From assembly GCA_028386065.3 (NCBI GenBank), contig JAKUCV010004712.1, positions 186,001-250,000 of the forward strand: a stretch of DNA of 64,000 nucleotides, in the 5' to 3' direction. Below are positions 26,001-35,613 of this stretch, piece after piece. The DNA is from Turnera subulata. Taxonomy: Eukaryota > Streptophyta > Magnoliopsida > Malpighiales > Passifloraceae. The number at the start of each line of letters is the position of its first letter. Positions within the stretch are counted from its first letter, which is position 1. Under the pieces are notes generated by a model. The model was not told the origin of the DNA and did no database searches. It was given only the letters and a program-made list of their open reading frames with translations. The position numbers were made by a program, and so were the translations under genes.

Positions 26001-26032
26001 TGGGCTGGGATCATGACAATAGAAATGATTGA
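20021..26032 (+). CDS. VAL1/HSI2-like B3-CW transcriptional repressor
   Basis: A nuclear repressor of the VAL family, which recruits Polycomb and deacetylase functions to RY-containing targets such as seed-maturation genes. Thirteen coding exons: 20021-20133, 21264-21345, 21468-21569, 22017-22675, 22789-22885, 22975-23149, 23581-23660, 23748-23828, 23914-24168, 24291-24340, 24850-24963, 25099-25166, 25314-26032; 864 aa. Domains in order: a Cys-rich PHD-like module at residues 5-95 (CYLCNKRLHCGC), a B3 domain at about 322-428 ([32 protein letters not shown]), a CW zinc finger at about 568-615 ([15 protein letters not shown]), a Cys-rich basic segment at 681-720 and an EAR-type DLNSHP motif at 777-782. 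A 5' UTR intron at about 19739-20018 is likely. Whether it is the VAL1 or VAL2 orthologue cannot be decided here. The exon 9 acceptor is ambiguous (see findings). Confidence 0.95.
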
Positions 26033-27992
26033 GGATACTTTTTGTCAAATAGTCTCATATAGAGTTTTTCCATTTTTTTTCTTTTTCTTTTCCATCATGA
26101 AAATGAGGAAGGAAACATATGAGGATTAAGTTCTACATAGCTGCAGGAAACAAGAGAACCTGCAGAAATCTTTTAGGACGAGGGAAAGAACTAAAGTTTT
26201 ACATACGTGTTTCTTACACATTCACAGAAGAAATGCAATTTTGTTTCGTGCTATTTACATCTCTCTTTCCTCTATATATCAGTTTTTTTTTTAAAAAAAA
26301 AAAATCTAACTATAGACGTCGATGTTCATTTGTTATACCCTGAAGGCTCGTACACAACAGGATAAGGTAAGCCTAACATGCCAACATAAGAGTCCTTTAG
26401 TTATGCCAAATAGGCCGGTCATCTTCCTCCATTATGACTAGTATACAACAAGTGACGATTGCTTTTCTGTCTTTTGATCAAGAAAATCATGCATTGAGTA
26501 GCCAACTGCTTTTCTCCTCTGCTCCTGCGATTCGGGTTTAAGACAAGGAAATTTTATTACACGGCCAAACTTAAGCTTCCTATGTGATCCTGTCATGTAA
26601 TAAGGTGCTTTATTTTTAGAGCAGAACAATATTGGACACAATGAGGGTTCTGTTCTGTCTTCCTTGTTGAGGCAACCATAGCTATCTGTCACCTGTCATA
26701 TCACAGCACTAGGCTTGCTTTTAATGCTGGACAATTGTCAAAACCAACCCACGTCTGTTACTCCTTGTAATTATTACTCTTGGGAGGTTTGGTTTGTTGT
26801 TTTACTAAAGAGATAAAAGAACTGCAGAATGACTGGTCTTGTACGGCTTAGCCAAAGGCAGACCATTGTAAAGATGAGGAAAAACGCGTCAAAAACAGCA
26901 AACCGCAGCATATATTATAGAGTAAATCTAAATTAGTGATGCTTTGATTCCTCCAAACCCAAGTGAGACAAATAACTTGACCTTCACCTGATTGGGTATT
27001 AGTAGTAAACTAATTAGCAAAATAGTCCGGCCTAGGACTTGTCCTACTCTTGGCCGGGTTGATGCTATCCGTGATAGACAATGTTAACAATGATTTGACC
27101 TTCAAATCATGATACTAATTTGGTTGGTGAAATTAAGGTCTAAGGATCATCATAATAAACAACAAAATCATCTAGCTACTCATCTGCAACATGTCATGTA
27201 CTCTTTATCCCCCCAACGAATATAACAGCCTAAAAATATCTCATTCACTTTCACCTAGAAACAGCCGTCAAGACTTTGATACAATTGCATAATTGGCAGC
27301 CAACCATCAGTTTTTTTGGTATCATCTAAATGGTCTCTTTCTCTTGGGAAATGCAGGAGAACTGAAATGACCCTTGTACAGAATGTTATGCTCATCTTCC
27401 TAATTGTTCCTTAAAATTAACTCCAGAGATTCTTGATTCCTCATGCGTAGAGCAAGTGGCAGCTAATAATTTACAGGATTGATCAATATCACAGTTGTCC
27501 TTGATCATGTAAAATTAAAATTTATAGCCATTTAACAAAATATCTGTGTAAGGTCAAAATTTCTGCCTCATGTAAACATGCAAAAGACTTCTCTTCTTGA
27601 ATTTTTTTGTGCTAGCTACGCATATGCACTTCTTTCCTGTTAGTTTGAAAGTGCAAGTCATCACAGTATAAATGAAGATTAATTTTTGAGATCATGGTAA
27701 GTGAAATCCTTTGATTCCACAGGATTAAGTTCATAATTTAATAGAAATTCTCTGGGACAGATCAATAACCAATAAATTATGTATATTCCATTTGTCTGCT
27801 TTTGGGTGTCTGTGTGCATACGTCCATCTCTTAAGACCGGCAATCCAATTCGCCAACTCTATATAATAGTTGTATGATCCCAAAGCAAACAACTACTCTA
27901 GCTACCTAGCTTTTGGTAAGTGTTCCACAATCTTTGAATCCCTCTCTCTAAGAGGAAGGTTAACAGCCTAGCTAGGTAGCTAGCTAGCCAAT
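26033..27992. other. Intergenic, no supported gene
   Basis: Contains the VAL 3' UTR and, at the right end, the promoter of the His-rich gene. The rest is AT-rich with no open frame or repeat that I can interpret. Confidence 0.55.
27859..27869 (+). promoter_or_regulatory. TATA box of the His-rich zinc gene
   Basis: CTATATAATAG lies about 130 bases upstream of the ATG at 27993, giving a predicted start site near 27895 and a leader of about 100 bases. Confidence 0.55.
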
Positions 27993-29586
27993 ATGGGGGA
28001 TTTGAGGACATTATCAAAGGCAAAACTAGAGCTAGAGGAACTGTATTCAGGAATTCCTGATGATTCAGTCAACCTCACTTTTCAAGACCTTGCAACAGTG
28101 AAGCCAAGTGCAAATGTTGTTGCAGAAAAGAAGAAACAGGCAAGCATGGAACCAATCCAAGAAGACAAGCATAGCCCTAGAAAGCAAGGCGGCTCCCATC
28201 TCATCAAATTGCCTAGCCTCGACTTCAACACAGGCCGGCAGCAAGCAGCCAATGATCACCAACACTACCACCATCATCATCATCATCACCATGGTATCGT
28301 AGAAAACATGCATTCACCGCATGGTCACCATCATGGATACGGAAATGATGATCTCCAGAGCCATCATCATCGTCATGCAGGCCATGCAGGTGGCAGGGAC
28401 AATAGGCAGCAACATCATCATCATCATCATGTTCATGGTGCTATGGAGACTAGCATGATGTATGATGATGCGAGTGCCATTAGTATGACTTCAGGGTACC
28501 AGGAGAGAGGTGGAAGGTCTCGTCGGCCCGGGATCCCTCACTCCAATATCTGCACCATTTGTTCCAACTACATCTACATTTTCAGGCATAGATGCTTGGT
28601 AAGTACTTGCTCTTTCATATGTATATATAGCTGGTGGTACTTTACTGGTTTCTAGCCAATATTTGGATTCCAAAAAGAAGTACTATGTCTTATTGAACAT
28701 CACGTCTATGTAGAGAACATAGGAAAGCAAGCAAACTTCTTGCCAGGATGTCTGAGATAGACATGCTTCTTTGATATATGCAGGTCTGTGGAAGGGTCTA
28801 TTGCAGGAATTGTGTGAGCATAGGAATGGGAGAGATGACGGAGGGAAGAAAATGCCTGCAGTGTTTGGGGAGAAGATTTAGTCAAAGGTAACACACACTT
28901 ACAGATCAATTTCCTTTCTAATTTATCTTTCAAAAAACCAAATCAGGAAAAAAGTGATAACCAAAGAATTAATTGTTCACATGGAAGCCTTTCTTTTTTC
29001 TTTTCTGAAATCTTCATTGTAGTTATCTGCTACATATAGAACTGATACTAAAAGATTAAAGGACGATGTTAGATGCTGTGGAATGTTACATGTAGAATTG
29101 AGGATGCCAAAGGGTCAACTCTTTGGACCAACTCAGTTTGCTTTGCCGTCCAAATATTTTAGACTATGGACATTACAGATGAGACAAAATTTTCCTTGAA
29201 ATCTGGTATATTTGTAGTTAATCAATTAACCAATGATCTTAGTTCCATGAACATGCTACACATTATATGTATGACTCTTCATTTTCTTTTGATATTTAAT
29301 GTGCAGGTACATACAAAGAGCAGGAATGGTTGGGTGCTGTTCAGGGTACTCTAGTGCGGTGAAGCAAGCTGAGCTGAAATGGGCAGAGAAAGGGCCGCGA
29401 GGCGCCGGAGAAAGAGCATATGGTCGGAGTACTATGATGTCAAGATCAAGAAGCCCTGTCATGACACCAAGGAGCCCCAATATGGCTATGCCAATTTCAG
29501 ATCATAGCATCACTAATCCCCCTTCTTTTGTGTCCAACTCTCCTTACTCCCCTTACTCTCACAAGCACCATATCCTCCCTTTATAA
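27993..29586 (+). CDS. His-rich protein with four-CxxC zinc module
   Basis: A plant protein of unknown function. Three exons (27993-28598, 28784-28887, 29307-29586) close to 329 aa. The N-terminus (MGDLRTLSKAKLELEELYSGIPDDSVNLTF is the region at residues 1-30) has an ordered look. Residues about 85-150 are dominated by His runs (up to nine in a row) mixed with Gly, Asn and Gln. A compact zinc module follows: Cys pairs at 187/190, 201/204, 209/212 and 226/229 in CTIC, CLVC, CRNC and CLQC, a spacing like FYVE or cross-brace fingers and like the Cys-rich region of extra-large G proteins. The tail is Ser/Pro-rich (SRSRSPVMTPRSP), a likely phosphorylated stretch. Introns fall inside the zinc module, so the fold is only visible after splicing. 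Metal binding by the His tract is inference. Confidence 0.88.
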
Positions 29587-30399
29587 ATTTACACTTAGGA
29601 CTATTCATCCTATAAAAACTCCCATGTCAAGCAAAGATGTTTCAACCAGAACCCTCCTGTCTTACTGTTTTTGTCTTATTTTTTCATTTGTTGCTATCTT
29701 TATGGAATGCTGTTTTTGGGATACACTTGTTGCTTGCAAGCAAGGCCTTGTAAACTCCATTCCTTAACTATTCAATAAGAACCTCGTTTGCTCATGATAG
29801 ACAAACAAGTAATTGACCAAATGCTACAATAGATTCATGTTGAAGCATATGAATTGTCGCAGAATACAAAACAGAACAGAATTCATAACCAGTTGACTTG
29901 TATTCATTAGTCATCAAGTTTGATATATTGTAAGATCATTGAAAATTCAGAGATGGAAGCACCTAGTTTGTCTCCTCGCACACAAGTTTGATCTGTTGTA
30001 ACTGTGCTTGACTGCTTGTATTACTTTTAACTGCAGCTCCATCTATATAATTGAGAGAGAAAAGAATTTGACAAAAAATTTCGAAAAAGCATTATAGGAA
30101 AAGACGCCAGGAACCTGGATGTCTATCTGTACATCAATAATAGTACATGACAACACCAATGATGATCTCTTCATACTATAAGAATACAAATTCCGGCAGG
30201 TGATATTCAAGGCATGCAAGACTTAAACCTTGGACCTCAGCTTTGTTAATTACCACTTTAAGGCCCTCAAGAGTTGGAAACTCATTTGTCCTGAGATGGC
30301 ATACTCGACCTGTCCATGGATATCATATCTTCATCACCAACAATGAGCTCTTTTATTGGCTAGCTCCACCACTTACTGATTAGCAAGCAAATTGGATTG
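29587..30399. other. Intergenic, convergent 3' ends
   Basis: Lies between the stop of the His-rich gene (+) and the stop of the broken ATL copy (-). It should carry both 3' UTRs. No further gene or clear repeat seen. Confidence 0.55.
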
Positions 30400-30813
30400 T
30401 TATCCACCAGCTCCATTACTATTACCTGGTAACTGGACTGTCACAGTCACCTCTCCTGCATTAGTACTAAAACTTGTTGATTCATCAACTAATGGTCGCC
30501 GGCACAACGGACAAGATGCATGTGAGCATAACCATTGGTCTATACAATTAACATGGAAACCATGGTTGCATTTCGGTAGCACTCTCACCTTTTCCCCCTC
30601 AGCAAGTTCTCCAAGGCAAATTGGACAGTCTGTCACTACAACATGAAGCCCTGATTGATATGTTACCTCTGGAATCTGGCTGATCAACGTAGTTTTCTTT
30701 ACTCCTGAAGTTGCAGCCAGGTCTGAAGCAGCCTCTCCCGGGGTCTCTGGCGAAAATCTATAGCCGCATCTTAAGGCACAACGTACTATGGAGTTTAGAC
30801 CAAGTGCACATAT

Positions 30814-30958
30814 TGAACGTGAATATTCAGGATACCGTGAGTATCACAGTCCTGTTGTATATATTAACACTTACAGATAAGAATACACAAGAGAATCCTA
30901 GTATGTACGGAATACAAAACCTAATCTCATCCTAACCTCTAACGTTTATTCCTTATCA
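30814..30958 (-). repeat. 3' LTR of the Copia element
   Basis: 145-bp direct repeat, TG...CA ends, reads as identical to the copy at 35305-35449. The last codons and stop of the gag-pol frame lie inside it. Confidence 0.96.
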
Positions 30959-33900
30959 CTCCCCCTCAATTTGAGGGTGGCTAAAGAGGCCAAGCTCAAA
31001 TTGTTACATAATTCTTCAAACATAGACACGCCTAGGGACTTCGTAAAGATGTCAGCTAATTGTTGAGAAGCATCGATATGAGAAACTAAAATATGCTGCC
31101 AACGAACTCTCTCGCGCACAAAATGCAAATCCACTTCTAAATGCTTCGTTCGTTGATGTTGAACCGGATTGGTAGCTAAGAAGGTCGCTGACTTGTTGTC
31201 ACAATGCACCACTATAGGAAGAGTAGGTGCATAACCGAGTTCTGAAAGCAAAGTGCGCAGCCAACTAACATCAGCCACTGTACTCGCCAATGCCCTGTAT
31301 TCCGATTCTGCACTACTACGAGAAACAGTATGTTGTTTCTTGGCAGACCAAGAGACCAAATTTCCTCCAATATAAACACTGTAACCTGTGGTGGATCGGC
31401 GAGTATCAAGACAGCCCGCCCAATCAGCATCACTATAAGCAACCATATTGCGTAGATGGACAGGCCGAATAATGAAACCCCTATCCTGTGTGCCCCACAA
31501 AAAACGAAGAATTCGTTTGACTGCTGTCCAGTGAACATTTGTGGGTTTGTGCATAAATTGACATACCAAATTCACAGCAAAGGAGATATCCGGACGTGTG
31601 AATGTAAGATACTGTAATGCTCCAACAACCGTACGATACATAGATTGGTCTTCAACTGAAAGTAGCTCACCTTGATCAAGAGACAACTGCAACTTTGGTT
31701 TCATTGGTGTTGGTGTAGACTTTGCACTTGCAAAACCTGCCCTCTTGAAAATGGACTGCAAATACTTTCGCTGGTACAGAAACAAACCCTCCTGAGTATG
31801 AGCAATTTGGACACCAAGAAAATAATGCAACGGTCCCAAATCTGTCATGAGAAATTCCTGCTTCAACAAAACAAGTAGTCTGTCCAAAAGAGCTGATGTA
31901 GAAGCAGTTAACACAATGTCATCGACATAAAGAAGAAGATAAGCAACTCCATGGACAGATTGCAGGATAAAGAGTGATGAATCAGACTTGCAAGTAAAGA
32001 ATCCTTGAGAAATAAGAAACTGTGCAAAACGTTGATACCAAGCGCGTGGCGCTTGTTTCAAACCATAGAGAGCTCTCTGTAATTTGCACACATAATCCGG
32101 TCGTGAGGGATCAACATAACCCGGAGGTTGCCTCATGTATACAACCTCCTGCAAATTGCCGTTCAAGAACGCATTCTTGACATCCAACTGTCGCAAAGAC
32201 CAACCATTCGAAACTGCAATTGTCAGAACAACTCTAATTGTAGCCGGTTTGATGACGGGACTATAAGTCTCATCAAAATCCTCTCCAGCCTTCTGTGAGT
32301 AACCCTGTGCGACCAATCTCGCCTTATGCCTCTCCAAAGTACCATCAGCCTTGTACTTACGTTTATACACCCACTTTGAACCAATGATATTCACAGTGGG
32401 AGGTGGTTTAGGAACCAAAAACCAAGTGTGGTTTTTGTGTAAAGCCTGCATTTCCTCGTCCATGGCAACACACCAAGCTGGATCTTTGGATGCCTGAGCA
32501 TATGTGTTTGGTTCAGGAGAGAAGGTAGAAGTGAGTAGAGTAAGTTTCTGTATAGGTTTTACTATCCCTGCTTTGGCTCTAGTAGTCATTCGGTGGGTTG
32601 GGGCATTTTGTCGAACAGGTGGCGACACTGGTGTGTTGTTTGTGGAGGAAGAAGCTGAGGATTGGTTTGTAGCCCTAGGTGAGATTGAAAAAGGAGAAGA
32701 GGATAATAGTTCATTACCTGGTTCGGATGTGGATAACAATTCCGGAGCAGAGGAGGTGGAAGAGATAGACACCAATGACGGAACTAGTGGCGTAACCGTT
32801 GCTGTGGGTAGACGAGATACAGCTTCTGGAAGGAAAGATTGAGATGGAGATGAGCTGGTATTAGAGGTCAGTGTTTGATACGGGAAGGAAATCTCATTAA
32901 ACACAACATTGCGGGAAACTACAACTTTGCGAGAGGTGGGTTCATAACATCGAAAACCCTTATGATAAGGTGACAGCCCGAGAAAGACATGAAGACTAGA
33001 ACGTGGTTGGAGTTTATGATTGTGTGGACTCAAATGGTGAGGGTAACAAGCACACCCAAATACCTTGATATTATCCAAAACCGGTGGACGACCGGAAAGA
33101 AGAAAATAGGGACTCTTCCAAGACAGCGAACTCGTGGGCAGCCGATTACGTATGTGGTTAACATAACACAATGCTTCTACCCAAAAAAAGGAAGGAAGGT
33201 GTGCTTGAAATAAAGCAGATCGGACGGCGTTTAGTAGTGTCCTGTGTGCCCGTTCAGCCAACCCATTCTGCTGGTGGCTGTAGGGGCATGAAACGCGTCG
33301 CAAAATCCCATTTGTACTTAGTAAACTATCAAAATCACGATTGCAATACTCCCCCCCACCATCACTTTGAAAGAATTTTATGGTGGCATTATATTGGGTT
33401 TTAACTTCGGCCAAAAACCGAGTAAAACAAGAAAACACTTCACTTTTATAACGCATTGGATAAAGCCAGCTATAACGAGTAAACTCATCAATAAAAATCA
33501 CATAATACTTATAACCACTAACCGAAACAACTGGAGAAACCCAAACATCTGAATGTATTATTTCAAAAGGAATTGAACTAAAAACATTGGAAGACGGATA
33601 AGGCAGCACAGTTTGCTTGCCAAGCTGACACACATGACAAAAGGAAAAGCTTTTATTGGACACTAAAGAGGGATTTTGCTGAAGAAATTGAGTCATTGTG
33701 GGGTAGCCGGGATGACACAAACGCTGATGCCATAGCTCAGAGGTCACCCGGACATGAGCCAAAGCCATTATTGGAGATGACACACTTGTAGAGAAAACAC
33801 GAACGGAGTAGAGAGGCCCCGTATCACTGCACCGAATCAGACTGGGCGCGAAGCGTCGACCCTTCACAGTGAAACCAAGGGAATCAAAACTCACAGAACA

Positions 33901-35226
33901 ACAATTGTCATGTGCAAATCGTTTGACAGAAATCAAATTTTTCGTGAGAGAAGGAACAACTAAAACATCATGTAAAGAAAACACAAATGAACCAAACCGA
34001 AAAGTCTTGGAACCAATATGAGTGATGGCCAGAAACTTACCATCCCCAACCTGAACAGAATCAGAGCCATTGTAAGACGAAAACGAATCAAGATTGTCCG
34101 TGGTTGAGGTCATATGACTGGTAGCACCAGTGTCGGCATACCAAACCGAGTTCTGAGTTTCATGAACGCCGGCATAAGATGAAGTATGCCTCTGAGGACA
34201 AGACTTAGCCGTGTGTTGATAGCCATCACACAACTGACATTGGATAGGAGGTGGACCAAGAACAGAGTCAGATGAAAAAGACCGAGGCTGGGGAAAAAAA
34301 GACCGAGGAGTAGAATTTGGACGAGGAGAAAAACCTGTTTGTTTAGATGAAAAATTGGGCTTGGGATTATATGGCGGCCGGGGCGAATAGTGCTGGCCAT
34401 GCCCGCCCCGATTCTTGGGGAAACCTCGGTTACCTCGTCCCTGAGCCTGGGCAAAGAAAACCTGATTTTGATCAGAAACAGAAGAAGAGGAACGCTGCTT
34501 AGTCGACCTAGACTCATAAGCAAGCAAAGTGGAACGAAGTTCAAAATAGTTGGGCAAGGGAGCCTTAGATGTGAGAACAGTGACGATTTCAGAGTAATCA
34601 GGAGGCAGTCCATCTAGGATCTGCATAACCACATCATCCTCATTCAAACCGCGACCAATTGCATCTAAGTTATCAGCCAAACCACGCACATATTGAAGAT
34701 AATCTGACATTGTTCGAGTGCCTTTACGGGCCTGAACAAAATCAGAGCGATACTCCATGTAGCGAGCCTGCACATGATCATGAAAAAGAGTTTCGATGGA
34801 CTGCCAAACCTCTCGCGCAGTAGGATAGAGACCCGGACGAATGACATGTTGTAGTATGGTTGGGGAAAGGGTGGCATAGATCCAAGTAACCAAAGTACTG
34901 TCGACTTGGTGCCATTGGAAATACAAGGGATTAGGGACAGGATCGGCACCAGGTTCAGAGGCTGCTAGAAGGGCATCAGGTTGCACACTAGTTCCGTCAA
35001 TGTGGCCGACAACTTGATGAGATTGAAAGACAGTGTAGAGAAGACTCTGCCAAACAAGGTAATTGGAGAAATCCAAGGTTGTAGGGACAAGATTTTTGAT
35101 GTTGCTGACACTAAGGACAGAAGAAGTAGATTGAGTATGGGAGGCGAAAGAAGAAGGTTGAGAACCAGAAGAAGAGGAAGTGGTTGACGAACTAGAGGAA
35201 GAACTAGTATTAGGAGTAGACGCCAT
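30946..35226 (-). CDS. Copia gag-pol polyprotein, intact
   Basis: A single 1426-aa frame with no stop or frameshift. Order of domains is Copia-type, integrase before reverse transcriptase: Gag region at about 45-270; a CCHC zinc knuckle at about 330-343 (CQLCDGYQHTAKSC); aspartic protease around 365 (WYADTGATSHMT); GAG-pre-integrase (LWHQRLCHPG); DDE integrase (SDVW, IDEFTRYSW, GGGEY regions); reverse transcriptase with the YVDD box (LLLYVDDIVLT); and a C-terminal RNase H (SDADWAGCLDTRRST, SAESEYRAL). The N-terminus is Ser/Thr-rich. The stop codon lies within the 3' LTR. All key catalytic motifs that I can check are present, so the element may be autonomous. Confidence 0.95.
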   Translation of the reverse strand: MASTPNTSSSSSSSTTSSSSGSQPSSFASHTQSTSSVLSVSNIKNLVPTTLDFSNYLVWQSLLYTVFQSHQVVGHIDGTSVQPDALLAASEPGADPVPNPLYFQWHQVDSTLVTWIYATLSPTILQHVIRPGLYPTAREVWQSIETLFHDHVQARYMEYRSDFVQARKGTRTMSDYLQYVRGLADNLDAIGRGLNEDDVVMQILDGLPPDYSEIVTVLTSKAPLPNYFELRSTLLAYESRSTKQRSSSSVSDQNQVFFAQAQGRGNRGFPKNRGGHGQHYSPRPPYNPKPNFSSKQTGFSPRPNSTPRSFFPQPRSFSSDSVLGPPPIQCQLCDGYQHTAKSCPQRHTSSYAGVHETQNSVWYADTGATSHMTSTTDNLDSFSSYNGSDSVQVGDGKFLAITHIGSKTFRFGSFVFSLHDVLVVPSLTKNLISVKRFAHDNCCSVSFDSLGFTVKGRRFAPSLIRCSDTGPLYSVRVFSTSVSSPIMALAHVRVTSELWHQRLCHPGYPTMTQFLQQNPSLVSNKSFSFCHVCQLGKQTVLPYPSSNVFSSIPFEIIHSDVWVSPVVSVSGYKYYVIFIDEFTRYSWLYPMRYKSEVFSCFTRFLAEVKTQYNATIKFFQSDGGGEYCNRDFDSLLSTNGILRRVSCPYSHQQNGLAERAHRTLLNAVRSALFQAHLPSFFWVEALCYVNHIRNRLPTSSLSWKSPYFLLSGRPPVLDNIKVFGCACYPHHLSPHNHKLQPRSSLHVFLGLSPYHKGFRCYEPTSRKVVVSRNVVFNEISFPYQTLTSNTSSSPSQSFLPEAVSRLPTATVTPLVPSLVSISSTSSAPELLSTSEPGNELLSSSPFSISPRATNQSSASSSTNNTPVSPPVRQNAPTHRMTTRAKAGIVKPIQKLTLLTSTFSPEPNTYAQASKDPAWCVAMDEEMQALHKNHTWFLVPKPPPTVNIIGSKWVYKRKYKADGTLERHKARLVAQGYSQKAGEDFDETYSPVIKPATIRVVLTIAVSNGWSLRQLDVKNAFLNGNLQEVVYMRQPPGYVDPSRPDYVCKLQRALYGLKQAPRAWYQRFAQFLISQGFFTCKSDSSLFILQSVHGVAYLLLYVDDIVLTASTSALLDRLLVLLKQEFLMTDLGPLHYFLGVQIAHTQEGLFLYQRKYLQSIFKRAGFASAKSTPTPMKPKLQLSLDQGELLSVEDQSMYRTVVGALQYLTFTRPDISFAVNLVCQFMHKPTNVHWTAVKRILRFLWGTQDRGFIIRPVHLRNMVAYSDADWAGCLDTRRSTTGYSVYIGGNLVSWSAKKQHTVSRSSAESEYRALASTVADVSWLRTLLSELGYAPTLPIVVHCDNKSATFLATNPVQHQRTKHLEVDLHFVRERVRWQHILVSHIDASQQLADIFTKSLGVSMFEELCNNLSLASLATLKLRGSDKE
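30959..30972 (-). other. Polypurine tract of the Copia element
   Basis: On the minus strand AAATTGAGGGGGAG ends immediately before the 3' LTR, the expected position for plus-strand priming. The tract is also coding, since the gag-pol frame runs through it. Confidence 0.8.
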
Positions 35227-35292
35227 TAAAGACCAAAAGGAAACAAGAAGACAGAAACAAGAAGACAGAAAACTCAGTCTAAAGAATAGCCT

Positions 35293-35304
35293 GCTCCGCT
35301 ACCA
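35293..35304 (-). other. Primer-binding site of the Copia element
   Basis: On the minus strand TGGTAGCGGAGC follows the 5' LTR directly. It begins like the plant Copia site for initiator methionine tRNA (TGGTATCAGAGC) with two differences in the first 12 bases. Confidence 0.75.
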
Positions 35305-35449
35305 TGAACGTGAATATTCAGGATACCGTGAGTATCACAGTCCTGTTGTATATATTAACACTTACAGATAAGAATACACAAGAGAATCCTAGTATGTACG
35401 GAATACAAAACCTAATCTCATCCTAACCTCTAACGTTTATTCCTTATCA
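35305..35449 (-). repeat. 5' LTR of the Copia element
   Basis: 145-bp direct repeat reading as identical to the copy at 30814-30958. Transcription of the element would start within it on the minus strand. Confidence 0.96.
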
Positions 35450-35613
35450 CATATCAATGCACATAGCAAAGCTGCTAGGATAATCACCATGTTGGCGTCG
35501 AAATTCGTCTCGCTGCTGTAATAGAAGTCACCTGTTCTGGATGCATGGGATGGTGGCATACTAGCCTCCATGTCCAGAAGTAACCGATGCTTGTGGTGTC
35601 CTGAAATCTCCAT

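Larger units (their letters stand above)
30814..35449 (-). mobile_element. Complete Ty1/Copia LTR retrotransposon
   Basis: 4636 bp, minus orientation. The LTRs at 30814-30958 and 35305-35449 are 145 bp each, begin TG and end CA, and read as identical. The flanks carry a perfect 5-bp target duplication, CATAT (30809-30813 and 35450-35454). Next to the 5' LTR (right end) is a primer-binding site like that for initiator tRNA-Met, and next to the 3' LTR is a purine tract. One uninterrupted gag-pol frame fills the interior. Small size and very short LTRs fit the Ale/Retrofit-type lineages; lineage is inference. Identical LTRs and an open frame point to a very recent insertion. Confidence 0.97.
30400..35613 (-). 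pseudogene. ATL-type RING-H2 gene split by a Copia retrotransposon
   Basis: The coding sequence runs from ATG at 35613 to TAA at 30400-30402 on the minus strand, but 30809-35449 (the Copia element plus one target-site copy) is inserted. The host parts, 35613-35450 (164 nt) and 30808-30400 (409 nt), add to 573 nt, a whole number of codons with no stop, equal to 190 aa. The N-terminal part begins [16 protein letters not shown] and enters a hydrophobic segment ([12 protein letters not shown]), where the break falls. The C-terminal part carries a full RING-H2 finger (CPIC, CNHGFH, CPLC spacing), expected to bind an E2 enzyme. The RING part has no in-frame ATG of its own, so the allele should be null unless the element is spliced out. 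The tandem neighbour at 36673 is an intact paralogue with matching layout. Confidence 0.93.
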
